A stretch of 64,000 nt of DNA from assembly GCF_041381155.1 (NCBI RefSeq), contig NC_091135.1:3613620-3677619 (forward strand), given 5' to 3'. Source of the DNA: Argopecten irradians. Its lineage: Eukaryota; Mollusca; Bivalvia; Pectinida; Pectinidae. Each line of letters starts with the position of its first letter. The first letter of the stretch is position 1. This document shows positions 21,601 to 33,320 of the stretch, in pieces. The notes below the pieces were generated by a model. That model saw nothing but the letters and a program-made list of their open reading frames with translations. It ran no database searches and was not told the origin of the DNA. The position numbers and the translations under genes were made by a program.

Positions 21601-24600
21601 TGGATTCACACATTTCTATTTCAACAGGAAATTTTTAGTGTAGGTATACGTAGCTTCCAAAAATACACAATGTGTATACCTGTTCCCCAAACTGACGCCA
21701 CTGAGTGTGAAACTGGAGCGTAGAGGGTTGACATGATTGTTGTCAGAGCTATGTTGTGCAGATTTCAGCTGGGGTTGTGTTCCAGGCAGACGTCGACCAA
21801 ACCCACGGAGAGCACTCTCTCTGGCAGCAGATTCCTCTGTCTGCCGAACGATTCCAATTCCTGGCACCTCCAGCACAAGTTCCTTCCTACCAGACTGGCT
21901 TTCTCTAGCTTGTCTTGGTGCCCTGTGAAGGGTTGTATAACAGGTAATGTTAAAAGCACATTACAAATGAATATGTGTTACGTAGAAATACCAACATTAA
22001 TTTTAAACCTAATTTAGCACATTACACATACATGTACATGTAGTTATGTACATCACCATGAACATCAAATAGAATTTGTATGTATTTATATACTGCTTAA
22101 ACATTTTATCTTAGATGACAGTGAAATCATAATATTTCCAATATTCCAATAATCGAGTTTTAAGCCTTTCATTGTTCCGAGTACCCTTTTTTGATCAGAC
22201 AAGTACCTGGTACGATGTTCTGTATCGTCCATCTGGGCGGAGATCGGATCCCAGACTGCCTGACCGTCGACAGGACACGTGGGATGAGAGTGGAGTAGCC
22301 AGTTGTCTATACAGTCTCGGTGGAACTGTGGAGACGCAATTATCTGGTATCAGTCTTTCTCACATTAGCTAATCAAACTAAAATTATACAGTAACTCAAC
22401 TGCAAAATTGTTCAGACAAAGTTTGATATACAATAGCTCTTGTTCATTATTATAAAGTGAAGCAAAAATGTTTTCCTTATTTCCATATGTGTATAGAGGA
22501 TTTCAATAATAATAAGTTTTTTTGTTGATAAACAGCTGAGTGTTTACCTTGTGCTTACAGCGTGGTAGTTTCCTTACGAACTGTCCGACCTGATATCCAC
22601 GGAGACAGACTCGACACTGCATCCCCGGGGCCAGCAGTGGTCCGTTGTCTCTCACCTTCTCCAGGGGGAATGAGTTCACCACACTCTCAGGGATATCGCT
22701 CTGCTGGGTGGATGTGTTACTGAAGAAAATGTAAATCAACGTCTGAATAGTTAACACTCATCCTCAGATGATTAATAGAATCATTCCTTCCCTAGAGGGT
22801 GTGACAACGAAATCACAACCCAAGGGCTAATTCATGAACGTCTAACCCGAGGCATGTCGAGGGTTGAACATTCAGGAATTCCCTCGAGGGTTGTGATTTT
22901 GAAGTCACACTCTCATAGGTAGGGAATGATTCTTTTTCTCCCTTTAATATACAAATTAAAGAAAAACAAGAGATAAAAGTATAAAAAGAAGCATTTTCAC
23001 CGTGACATGATCATGGTTCTGTTGACTGCATGTCAATATTTAATGACGTCATTGACAATGCATGCCATAGTTACATCACACGAAGTCATGACGTCACTTA
23101 AATGTCGTCAGGTTCCAAAGGTTAGCATGAGCAATCTGTCATACCCTAGGGGTTGATAAAGAAATCTCTCACGGCTAAAACCTGTGACACATCTGTGAAT
23201 GGTGGGAGAAGTTTATGTCAGTCACTTAAAACCTGATGGTAAGGGCACCATTCCTTGAATGATAATTAGCCTTAAAGTCAGGGAGTTCAGGACATGATAC
23301 CGAGATGTTTTAGTCTTGTAACATATAAGGAGATAATTTTATACCAGTAAAAGTCTGACCAACTCCTGTACCAAGTAAAGCTTTATCATACAAGTTATTC
23401 TGAAAAATCTGGGTTATTTTCAATATTTTTATATTTACCTGTCAAGTTGCATGAGAAGATCATAGTCATTTTCTGAGAGTTCACGGTTTGCCAGGCTCTC
23501 AGCTACAGCCTGGGGAAGTACAGCTCCGTACATCCTCTGGGCCGACTTCCAGTGTTGGTTACGCTTCTGTACACGAAAACAAACAGTGCGTTGATAGCAA
23601 GAGAGGGTTATCATCAAAAGGACATAAAGATCATTAATATACTGTCAAACCTGTCCATTGTCAAAGAAAAAATGGTGGAGTTGAAAATTGCTATTTAGGA
23701 CCCTAAGAAAGCAGTCAGAGCAGTATTGCCAACTCACCCGATTTCCCTGGGTTGACCCGTTTTTTGGACATTTTAGAATGCATAACCTGATTGACCCAGC
23801 GGGTTATCAAATAACCCGATTTTCAGCACTTGGACCATAGTGTCAAAAATCTCACAAAAAAATATGTCAGATCAAGCCATAAGCACAATTTTCATTACAT
23901 CTCAGGGCTTAAGACTCATATCAGGCCCTTGTATAATGCAGGTAGCTTTGTTTGTGTTTACACAAACTTTAATAAAGGTATGAAATTGTAGCAATTTAAT
24001 CTGTTCAGTCATGCATCACGATGTCTATGATCGTTTTTAGCCAGAGCCAGCTAGCAAAATTAGACATAGCCAATTAATACTGTTCAAAATCAGAAATAAT
24101 CTCTTCAAAATTCCCCAAAAGCACAAACACTTGTGATTTCAGACAAAGATTTACTCTCATAAATAGTCAACATGAACAGTGTCCTGTTGCAGTAGGCAGG
24201 CACCCGTTTCATAATGGCCGCCATTTTGTTTAGTCAAAGATAATTATAATAATGAAACCAGACATGTGTAGAACAAAAAATCAGAGTTTTATTAAATATA
24301 ATTTTAAAGATTTTAATACAATATTTTATTAATTATCAGATATTAATTATATCATTACAAAAAACATAATAAATATTATTGAATAACAATATGAAAATAA
24401 TAAATATATGCATATTTAAGGCTTTTAAAAGTGTTAAAAATTACACTAAAATGTTGTTTCGCATATGACCCTTGTTTTGACCCTTTCACCCGTTTTTTCA
24501 AAGGTGATCACCCGATTTGGCCTCATCAGAGGTTGGCAATATTGTCAGAGGTCTTTATACAGAGGTGTCAATATGGCATCTTTTACTGTATATATCAGCA

Positions 24601-27600
24601 AGAAAAGGGCATTCTCATGTATTACATACAAACCAAATAAACTAATTCATTGAAGTACAGATATCAGTTATTATAAATAGGACCATGTAGAACAATTAAC
24701 TTTCAATAAATGAGAAAAAGCTAAAATACTCACATGACGATACTCAAATGGATGCTGAGTATGAGTGGCGGTATTAAAACAGGTCTGGCACAGATGGAAG
24801 TTGGTACACACACGACACCTGTAATTATAATGGTATAAACACTTGAACAAAATTATAGGTAAATTCTAAAAAGCTGTCAAACATTTTTCAACCCTAACTC
24901 TTAGTAACCAAAAAGGAACTGTCAACACAGTACATGTATAAGTAAAGTTAGAATTTGATAAATCAGCACAGGCCAACAGACAAAGTTCAAGGTCATATTT
25001 GATGAAATTACATCCAATACAATCTGATTAACCATATCAACAGATTGTTATATTATATACTACAAACGTATGTACATTTTTGGATATGTCTTTAATCAGA
25101 TTAGATTCAACTGTTATTACTATAGCAGTGTTTAAAGGCCCACTATACCTTTCCAAAACGGCTTTTAATTTTTAAAATGAGAATGTAAAACAAGATCGCT
25201 AATTTATAGAATCACAAAAGTAATTAAATACTACACTTGTCATCGCCTTAAGAACAATTTAATTCAAATAAATAAAATGTTAATTTTCATAACGCGGGTT
25301 GTCTTATGTAACCCACCATCGTTCTTAATACTACGCGGTAGTTGAATGTCACCGCGCCAGACGGCAAAACAGCGAAATGAATATCCGCTGTTATTAAATA
25401 TTACGCAGGAAATTTTGCATATGTTTGTATATGTAACCTCATCTTAGGCCATCGCTATATATTTTCTTAAGCTATTTATGTTTTTTATAAACCTTTAAAT
25501 TTTGCTCTGGAAAGATATTGGGCCTTTAAAGCTATGTCATCAGAAGCCTGTACAAACCTGTAACATTTCCCTTCTATTGGTGATATATGACAGCTTTGAC
25601 AGTCTGTCCCCAAGTGCCGGTCCATTCTGCCCCCTTGGGTAGCCCCAATTGCATTCCGACTTTCCTGTTTGAGCAGCTCTATGGGTCCGAAATCCTCACG
25701 ACAAAATGGACATTTGATGACGGTATCGCCTGAGGATTTCTGATGGTCCGCCCAAACCTTCATACATTTGATATGGATACTGTTTCCACAACCAAACCTG
25801 TTCAATATCAATTCAATAAATTACTACAATACAGTCATTCTGACATCTGATAACAAAGTCAACAATTTATTTTTGTTGTGGTTGTTTTTTTAGGTGCTCA
25901 AATATTAGGATGATTACTTTCAGTAAAGAGAAAAACAAAACAAAAGGTGGTAGAAAAACATAAGATGATGAATAAACAATATACCCGGTACTCATCTTTA
26001 TTCTCCTACATCATGTAATTTTTCATATTAAAAGCCAACTTTATATGTGGTTCAAAATTCAACAATTTCTGTAAAAAGTAAAATTTAATCTTTAGCTTTC
26101 ACGGTATGCATACATGTATTTAATTCAATTATTTCTTAATATTAAGCAGATCAAATCTTGGCAATCATTGCAATATCCCAGAAAATCACGAAAATATCAT
26201 CCAATTGAAAAAACACAGGTATACGGTATGTTATACATGTATTGGGTCCACCTCACCTCCCCTATCTAGCTCACCTTACCTGGTATGAAGTACTCACTTG
26301 CAGAATGTAACAGGTAGATGTTTTGACAGAAGTTCGTCCTGACAGATAGGACATACATCATCGTCTCCGATCGGCCGCTGCTGCAGCATCTCCTTTCCAG
26401 CATCTGTGCCACCACTACTGACAGACTTAGCCCTCTGCCACCGTGGCCCTTGTGGCTGCTGCTGTTTTTGTTTGGCAGCATGGCCATGAAGAATAGCATT
26501 GATCTCTCGCTCAACCAGACCAAGCTGCCAGGTAACTGAGGTGACGAAGGAAAATCCACCATAAATATGATGAAAAACATAGACTTCAGGTTTTTTCCTT
26601 TATTTTCTTATTTTACTAAGTATTTATCTAAATGTATTCACAAATAACTGGTATATGGTTTCATTTTTTTGCATTTTGCATGAATAAATTTTGTCATTGA
26701 ACGGGGAGTTAAACTTACTGGAGTCATTCTGTGGTACCCTGAACTTCTTTAGTAGCAACCAGCAGATGTGTTTACACAGGTCTCGATCCTTCTTAAACTG
26801 GGGACAAGTACACGTGTGTGGGTCACCTAGGTACGCCTGTAACAAATATAGCTAATTAATACCAGATAAAGGAGGTACACATGTGTGGGTCACCTAGGTA
26901 CGCCTGTAACAAATATAGCTAATTAATACCAGATAAAGGAGGTACACATGTGTGGGTCACCTAGGTACGCCTGTAACAAATATAGCTAATTAATACTAGA
27001 TAAAGGAGGTACACGTGTGTGGGTCACCTAGGTACGCCTGTAACAAATATAGCTAATTAATACCAGATAAAGGAGGTACACGTGTGTGGGTCACCTAGGT
27101 ACGCCTGTAACAAATATAGCTAATTAATACCAGATAAAGGAGGTACACGTGTGTGGGTCACCTAGGTACGCCTGTAACAAATATAGCTAATTAATACTAG
27201 ATAAAGGAGGTACACGTGTGTGGGTCACCTAGGTACGCCTGTAACAAATATAGCTAATTAATACTAGATAAAGGAGGTACACGTGTGTGGGTCACCTAGG
27301 TACGCCTGTAACAAATATAGCTAATTAATACTAGATAAAGGAGGTACACGTGTGTGGGTCACCTAGGTACGCCTGTAACAAATATAGCTAATTAATACTA
27401 GATAAAGGAGGTACACGTGTGTGGGTCACCTAGGTACGCCTGTAACAAATATAGCTAATTAATACCGGATAAAGGAGGTACACGTGTGTGGGTCACCTAG
27501 GTACACCTGTAACAAATATAGCTAATTAATCCTAGATAAAGGAGGTACATGTGTGTGGGTCACCTAGGTACCCCTGTAACAAATATAGCTAATAAATACC

Positions 27601-30600
27601 AGATAAAGGAGGTACACGTGTGGGTCACCTAGGTACGCCTGTAACAAATATAGCTAATTAATCCTAGATAAAGGAGGTACACGTGTGTGGGTCACCTAGG
27701 TACGCCTGTAACAAATATAGCTAATTAATACCAGATAAAGGAGGTACACGTGTGTGGGTCACCTAGGTACGCCTGTAACAAATATAGCTAATTAATCCTA
27801 GATAAAGGAGGTACACGTGTGTGGGTCACCTAGGTACGCCTGTAACAAATATAGCTAATTAATACTAGATAAAGGAGGTACACGTGTGTGGGTCACCTAG
27901 GTACGCCTGTAACAAATATAGCTAATTAATACCAGATAAAGGAGGTACACGTGTGTGGGTCACCTAGGTACGCCTGTAACAAATATAGCTAATTAATACC
28001 AGATAAAGGAGGTACACTGTGTGGGGTCACCTAGGTACGCCTGTAACAAATATAGCTAATTAATCCTAGATAAAGGAGGTACACGTGTGTGGGTCACCTA
28101 GGTACGCCTGTAACAAATATAGCTAATTAATACCTAGATAAAGGAGGTACACGTGTGTGGGTCACCTAGGTACACCTGTAACAAATGTAGCTAATTAATA
28201 CTAGATAAAGGAGGTACACGTGTGTGGGTCACCTAGGTACGCCTGTAACAAATATAGCTAATTAATCCTAGATAAAGGAGGTACACGTGTGTGGGTCACC
28301 TAGGTACGCCTGTAACAAATATAGCTAATTAATCCTAGATAAAGGAGGTACATGTGTGTGGGTCACCTAGGTACCCCTGTAACAAATATAGCTAATTAAT
28401 ACGGATAAAGGAGGTACACATGTGTGTGGGTCACTTAGATACGCCTGTAACAAATGTGGCTAATTAATACCAGATAAAGGAGGTACACGTGTGTGGGTCA
28501 CCTAGGTACACCTGTAACAAATATAGCTAATTAATACCGGATAAAGGAGGTACACGTGTGTGGGTCACCTAGGTACGCCTGTAACAAATATAGCTAATTA
28601 TTCCATAGATAAAGGAGGTACACGTGTGTGTGGGTCACCTAGGTATGCCTGTAACAAATATAGCTAATTAATACCAGATAAAGGAGGTACACGTGTGTGG
28701 GTCACCTAGGTACGCCTGTAACAAATATAGCTAATTAATACCGGATAAAGGAGGTACACGTGTGTGGGTAGGGTCAGATAAAGGAGGTACAGTGGTGGGT
28801 CACCTAGGTACGCCTGTAACAAATATAGCTAATTAATACCAGATAAAGGAGGTACACGTGTGTGGGTCACCTAGGTACACCTGTAACAAATATAGCTAAT
28901 TAATCCTAGATAAAGGAGGTACACGTGTGTGGGTCACCTAGGTACGCCTGTAACAAATATAGCTAATTAATACTAGATAAAGGAGGTACATGTGTGTGGG
29001 TCACCTAGGTACGCCTGTAACAAATATAGCTAATTAATCCTAGATAAAGGAGGTACACGTGTGTGGGTCACCTAGGTACACCTGTAACAAATATAGCTAA
29101 TTAATCCTAGATAAAGGAGGTACACGTGTGGGTCACCTAGGTACACCTGTAACAAATATAGCTAATTAATCCAGATAAAGGAGGTACACGTGTGTGGGTC
29201 ACCTAGGTACACCTGTAACAAATATAGCTAATTAATCCTAGATAAAGGAGGTACACGTGTGTGGGTCACCTAGGTACACCTGTAACAATATAGCTAATAA
29301 TCCCAGATAAAGGAGGTACATGTGTGTGGGTCACCTAGGTATCCTGTAACAGCTATAAATCCCAGATAAAGGAGGTACATGTGTGTGGGTCACCTAGGTA
29401 CGCCTGTAACAAATATAGCTAATTAATACCGGATAAAGGAGGTACACGTGTGTGGGTCACCTAGGTACGCCTGTAACAAATATAGCTAATTAATACTTGA
29501 TAAAGGTATAATATGCACCAATTTAGCCTGATGGAGTTGGTTGTGGATAATAAGACCTTCCAGGATGTTTTGTCAGTTTATAAGACCTTCCTATGATCTT
29601 TGTACAACAAGTTGATACATCACTGCATCAATATGTCAGGTCAGGTTAACAGGTAAGACATGGTGTATGAAAGGTCAGGACATTTATAAGACACTCAACT
29701 ATGTTTTTTGTACCAGGTTTATAGACCAATATTTGTTTTGTCACTTTTATTAAAACAACATTGGGTAAAATTTTGTTGGCTAAACTTGTATAATATTAAC
29801 AGGTTCAAATAATGATTTCAATTTAATGTTTTGTGTTTATAAGTTTATAGATTCCTATGTTTTGTCAGGTTTATAAGACCTTCTATGTTTTGTCAGGTTT
29901 ATAAGACCTTCTATGTTTTGTCAGGTTTATAAGACCTTCCTATGTTTTGTCAGGTTTATAAGACCTTCTATGTTTTGTCAGGTTTATAAGACCTTCGTAT
30001 GTTTTGTCAGGTTTATAAGACCTTCCTATGTTTTGTCAGGTTTATAAGACCTTCCTATGTTTTGTCAGGTTTATAAGACCTTCGTATGTTTTGTCAGGTT
30101 TATAAGACCTTTGTATGTTTTGTCAGGTTTATAAGACCTTCGTATGTTTTGTCAGGTTTATAAGACCTTCCTATGTTTTGTCAGGTTTATAAGACCTTCC
30201 TATGTTTTGTCAGGTTTATAAGACCTTCGTATGTTTTGTCAGGTTTATAAGACCTTCGTATGTTTTGTCAGGTTTATAAGACCTTCCTATGTTTTGTCAG
30301 GTTTATAAGACCTTTGTATGTTTTGTCAGGTTTATATTCTATGTTTTGTCAGGTTTATAAGACCTCTATGTTTTGTCAGGTTTATAAGACCTTCCTATGT
30401 TTTGTCAGGTTTATAAGACCTTCCTATGTTTTGTCAGGTTTATAAGACCTTCGTATGTTTTGTCAGGTTTATAAGACCTTCGTATGTTTTGTCAGGTTTA
30501 TAAGACCTTCCTATGTTTTGTCAGGTTTATAAGACCTTCCTATGTTTTGTCAGGTTTATAAGACCTTCCTATGTTTTGTCAGGTTTATAAGACCTTCCTA

Positions 30601-32500
30601 TGTTTTGTCAGGTTTATAAGACCTTCGTATGTTTTGTCAGGTTTATAAGACCTTTGTATGTTTTGTCAGGTTTATAAGACCTTCGTATGTTTTGTCAGGT
30701 TTATAAGACCTTCCTATGTTTTGTCAGGTTTATAAGACCTTCTATGTTTTGTCAGGTTTATAAGACCTTCGTATGTTTTGTCAGGTTTATAAGACCTTGT
30801 ATGTTTTGTCAGGTTTATAAGACCTTCGTATGTTTTGTCAGGTTTATAAGACCTTCCTATGTTTTGTCAGGTTTATAAGACCTTCTATGTTTTGTCAGGT
30901 TTATAAGACCTTCCTATGTTTTGTCAGGTTTATAAGACCTTCCTATTTTTGTGTTTTGTAGGTTTATAAGACCTTCTATGTTTTGTCAGGTTTATAAGAC
31001 CTTCGTATGTTTTGTCAGGTTTATAAGACCTTCCTATGTTTTGTCAGGTTTATAAGACCTTTCTATGTTTTGTCAGGTTTATAAGACCTTTCTATGTTTT
31101 GTCAGGTTTATAAGACCTTCCTATGTTTTGTCAGGTTTATAAGACCTTTGTATGTTTTGTCAGGTTTATAAGACCTTTGTATGTTTTGTCAGGTTTATAA
31201 GACCTTCGTATGTTTTGTCAGGTTTATAAGACCTTCCTATGTTTTGTCAGGTTTATAAGACCTTCCTATGTTTTGTCAGGTTTATAAGACCTTCCTATGT
31301 TTTGTCAGGTTTATAAGACCTTCCTATGTTTTGTCAGGTTTATAAGACCTTCCTATGTTTTGTCAGGTTTATAAGACCTTCCTATGTTTTGTCAGGTTTA
31401 TAAGACCTTCCTATGTTTTGTCAGGTTTATAAGACCTTCCTATGTTTTGTCAGGTTTATAAGACCTTCCTATGTTTTGTCAGGTTTATAAGACCTTCCTA
31501 TGTTTTGTCAGGTTTATAAGACCTTCCTATGTTTTGTCAGGTTTATAAGACCTTCTATGTTTTGTCAGGTTTATAAGACCTTCCTATGTTTTGTCAGGTT
31601 TATAAGACCTTCCTATGTTTTGTCAGGTTTATAAGACCTTCCTATGTTTTGTCAGGTTTATAAGACCTTCCTATGTTTTGTCAGGTTTATAAGACCTTCC
31701 TATGTTTTGTCAGGTTTATAAGACCTTCCTATGTTTTGGTAGGTTTATAAGACCTTCCTATGTTTTGTCAGGTTTATAAGACCTTCCTATGTTTTGTCAG
31801 GTTTATAAGACCTTCCTATATTTTGTCAGGTTTATAAGACCTTCGTATGTTTTGTCAGGTTTATAAGACCTTCGTATGTTTTGTCAGGTTTATAAGACCT
31901 TCGTATGTTTTGTCAGGTTTATAAGACCTTCGTATGTTTTGTCAGGTTTATAAGACCTTCCTATGTTTTGTCAGGTTTATAAGACCTTCCTATGTTTTGT
32001 CAGGTTTATAAGACCTTCCTATGTTTTGTCAGGTTTATAAGACCTTCCTATGTTTTGTCAGGTTTATAAGACCTTCCTATGTTTTGTCAGGTTTATAAGA
32101 CCTTCGTATGTTTTGTCAGGTTTATAAGACCTTCGTATGTTTTGTCAGGTTTATAAGACCTTTGTATGTTTTGTCAGGTTTATAAGACCTTCGTATGTTT
32201 TGTCAGGTTTATAAGACCTTCCTATGTTTTGTCAGGTTTATAAGACCTTCCTATGTTTTGTCAGGTTTATAAGACCTTCCTATATTTTGTCAGGTTTATA
32301 AGACCTTTGTATGTTTTGTCAGGTTTATAAGACCTTCCTATGTTTTGTACCTTAAATGGTTTCTGCTCTCCCTCCTCCTGTAGCAGAAATCCTGTTGGAC
32401 CAGTCTCTCGCAGGATGTACATGGTGGCATTGAGGGCTTCTGTTTGGCGCCAGTTGACAAGATCGTTACAGTTTCGACGCCACGCCACACTCCGCGACAT
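15649..32500 (-). CDS. ZSWIM2: ZSWIM2-like E3 ubiquitin ligase (SWIM-RING-ZZ-RING)
   Basis: Twelve exons (minus): 32500-32351, 26836-26719, 26535-26298, 25797-25558, 24818-24734, 23566-23439, 22719-22548, 22325-22207, 21922-21680, 21094-20355, 16913-16774, 15882-15649; 868 residues with all phases consistent. N-terminus GPTGFLLQEE leads into a SWIM zinc finger (C59, C61, C71, H73; CTCPQF, LCKHICWLLLKKF). RING 1 spans C151-C201 (CPIC to CPFC). A ZZ finger lies at ~231-275 (CQSCHI, CRVCTNFHLCQTC). RING 2 (C355, C358, C374, H376, H379, C382, C394) ends CPVD, with Asp where the last Cys usually sits. The tail from ~400 is low-complexity and Ser/Thr-rich with an RPFPRHRTFDTDVQTDSGS patch. The domain order is that of ZSWIM2 (MEX), a self-ubiquitinating E3 ligase reported to promote death-receptor apoptosis and expressed in testis. 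Start at 32500; an in-frame ATG at 32515 precedes a likely acceptor (TTTGCAG). Confidence 0.93.
16016..16120 (-). mobile_element. tRNA-derived SINE fragment
   Basis: The minus strand carries an A-box-like ACTCAGTCGGTAGAGCGG and, about 30 bases on, GTCGTGGGTTCAAGCCCGGC, a good B-box. Stems around the anticodon and acceptor do not pair, so this is a SINE head and not a functional tRNA. It lies in the last intron of the ZSWIM2-like gene. Confidence 0.6.
16345..16745. mobile_element. foldback/MITE-like repeat
   Basis: Begins with the palindrome TTTATACCACACGTGGTATAAA, followed by a GATTGGCTGG and GTGACGTCAT-bearing stretch. It ends in a long hairpin (about 16595-16740) with arms GTGGTTGTTGGATATGAATT, AAGTTATTTTTTAAAAGTTA and their complements. 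No coding; it is intronic. Confidence 0.7.
17661..18184. mobile_element. short TIR element with TTAA-like edges
   Basis: The left end TTAA|AGGGCGCAGCC is mirrored at the right by GGCTGCGCCCT|TATAA. Just inside the right end are nested hairpins (GAAGTGCTTCGCACTTC, GCCCTTTGGGC). A 99-codon chance frame in the interior has no recognisable domain. It is intronic, in the same intron as the SINE. Confidence 0.55.
18418..18546. repeat. foldback palindrome
   Basis: Arms TATGG-ATTTATGGTCTATATAGATGCC and their complement, with CCAGAGCTTTGCAG / CTGTAAAACTCTGG nearer the loop. The arm core ATAGATGCCAGAGCTTTGCA recurs as a solo fragment at 37579-37598, so the family is dispersed. Confidence 0.8.
18715..19850. 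repeat. 40-bp minisatellite split by a SINE
   Basis: About 22 copies of a 40-bp unit (GGCTATATAGACTATGAATT, AGCAGCTGCTTTGGTTGCTA) in the intron after exon 10 of the ZSWIM2-like gene. The array is cut at 19216-19462 by a SINE. Copies on the left are more uniform than those to the right of the insertion. Confidence 0.95.
19216..19462 (+). mobile_element. tRNA-derived SINE, near complete
   Basis: The head has an A-box (GGTGTAGTGGTTAAGCC) and a perfect B-box (GGTTCGATCCC) at 19272-19282. A conserved middle part reads GTGGGTTTTCTCCGGGCAC and TCCGGTTTCCTCCCAC, and the tail ends ATGTAAAATAAATAAAG. A body this long with a conserved central block fits the broad SINE superfamilies of molluscs, possibly MetaSINE; I cannot confirm the name. 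Flanking AATT could be a short target duplication. It interrupts the 40-bp minisatellite, so it is younger than the array. Confidence 0.85.
22778..22935. repeat. foldback/MITE-like palindrome
   Basis: AGAATCATTCCTTCCCTA at the left is mirrored by TAGGGAATGATTCT at the right, and inside that GGGTGTGACAACGAAATCAC pairs with GTGATTTTGAAGTCACACTC. Intronic, non-coding. Confidence 0.8.
23721..24544. mobile_element. non-autonomous DNA transposon, hAT-like ends
   Basis: The left terminus CAGTATTGCCAACTC and the right terminus GTTGGCAATATTG are inverted copies. The next sequence inward also matches loosely (CACCCGATTT on both sides). TCAGAG directly flanks both ends (23715-23720 and 24545-24550), a likely remnant of an 8-bp target duplication. 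The AT-rich interior has no transposase. It lies between exons 5 and 6 of the ZSWIM2-like gene. Confidence 0.75.
25131..25530. mobile_element. short TIR element with TTAA target site
   Basis: TTAA|AGGCCCACTATACCTTTCCA at the left, and (read backwards) TTAA|AGGCCCAATATCTTTCCA at the right. TTAA duplication is the signature of piggyBac-type transposition. There is no coding interior. Its right end stops 27 bases from the donor of exon 4 of the ZSWIM2-like gene. Confidence 0.8.
26810..29512. repeat. 67-bp minisatellite built from exon 2 edge
   Basis: About 40 copies of a 67-bp unit filling the 3' half of intron 1 of the ZSWIM2-like gene. Read on the minus strand, each unit holds a branch/pyrimidine region, TTTGTTACAG, and then the first 27 bases of exon 2 (GCGTACCTAGGTGACCC, CACACGTGTAC), followed by intron-like sequence with TAATTAGC. 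The copy at 26836 is the true exon edge. Most copies differ only at a few positions (ACGCC/ACACC, CCAG/CTAG/CCGG). Confidence 0.97.
29850..32347. repeat. 29-bp minisatellite next to exon 1 donor
   Basis: About 85 copies of a 29-bp unit (TATGTTTTGTCAGGTTTATA, AGACCTTCC) filling the 5' half of intron 1 of the ZSWIM2-like gene. Copies are nearly identical, mostly differing at TTCCTA/TTCGTA/TTTGTA. The array begins two to three bases inside the intron: the exon 1 donor GTACAAAACATAGG runs straight into the repeat phase. Confidence 0.97.
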
Positions 32501-32599
32501 CCTGCCTGCAAACATTTACAAACAAAAGTATGGAGGGTTAAGCTGATTATATAGTTCTGCTTTCCAAAGAACTGGATATTGATATAATAAGTGAGTCTT

Positions 32600-33090
32600 C
32601 TATACATAGCCATATAAAAGGTTTTGTATATTTACAGGAGATGGACTTGTGTAGTGTATATTGGATATTAATCATCAGTGACCTGCTAGCTCTTCTTGTA
32701 ATTTAGAGGACCTCTTGCCCTGTTTATAGTGCTGTTATCTCACTGAATCATGACACCAAAGACACAAAAAAAGTACATGTCATCCAGTCACATTATACTG
32801 ACAACAGGCAAACCAGTCGTTTCACTCCCAGAAATTACCACTTATATAGACTGGTGTGTCTCGGTCAGGGGACAGAACTCAAAGCCTTACTCACAGGGAT
32901 AAATTCTCAACTGAAAGCCAAAAGTGAAGCGGTGCCAAGGAAGACGCTATAGGAAGACAAAAAGTCAGTTAGAAACAAGTAAAAAGATAGGATCCTAAAT
33001 TTAGTTACCTCTTATGATCAATCATGCACATAAGGGCAGCAGGTATGTCCTACCTGCAGGGTCATTGTGGTTAACAGCATGAGTCATGAT
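32600..33090. other. upstream region of the ZSWIM2-like gene
   Basis: Likely promoter or 5' untranslated exon territory for the minus-strand gene. The acceptor-like TTTGCAG at 32506-32512 suggests an upstream non-coding exon, but I cannot place it or any core promoter motif. Confidence 0.3.
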
Positions 33091-33099
33091 ATTATTGGC

Positions 33100-33320
33100 T
33101 ATTTTACCTAAGTAAAGAAATTTACTTAGGTATGTGGATGTGAGAGATATAGGCCCATGGTTTTCTAAGTTGAGATCGGTTCCTTCCTTAAAGCAGGGGA
33201 GACACATTCCACAGGGGGGAGATTTGTAACATGGGTGTGGCAAGACTACATTTTGCATATATGTGAGGAAACATGTACTTAAGTTACATAATCTTAGTCT
33301 TGAAGGAGAAAAGTGCAATA
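33100..33320 (-). mobile_element. LINE reverse-transcriptase scrap
   Basis: The minus-strand frame contains LPCFKEGTDLNLENHGPIS followed by LTSTYLSKFL. This matches the N-terminal RT motif of non-LTR retrotransposons (V-P-x-FKKG...N-Y-RPISL...KxLE). The usual Asn-Tyr-Arg is Asn-His-Gly here, and the frame is lost on both sides. It is a short, old fragment. Confidence 0.6.

Noticed and set aside
26266-26580. 104-codon minus-strand frame with PNKNSSSHKGHGGRGLS
   Set aside because: It overlaps exon 3 of the ZSWIM2-like gene in the wrong frame; the correct frame gives ITWQLGLVERE and a RING start.
30260-30878. Repetitive frames such as MFCQVYKTFLCFVRF on the plus strand
   Set aside because: Products of the 29-bp array inside an intron of the opposite-strand gene.
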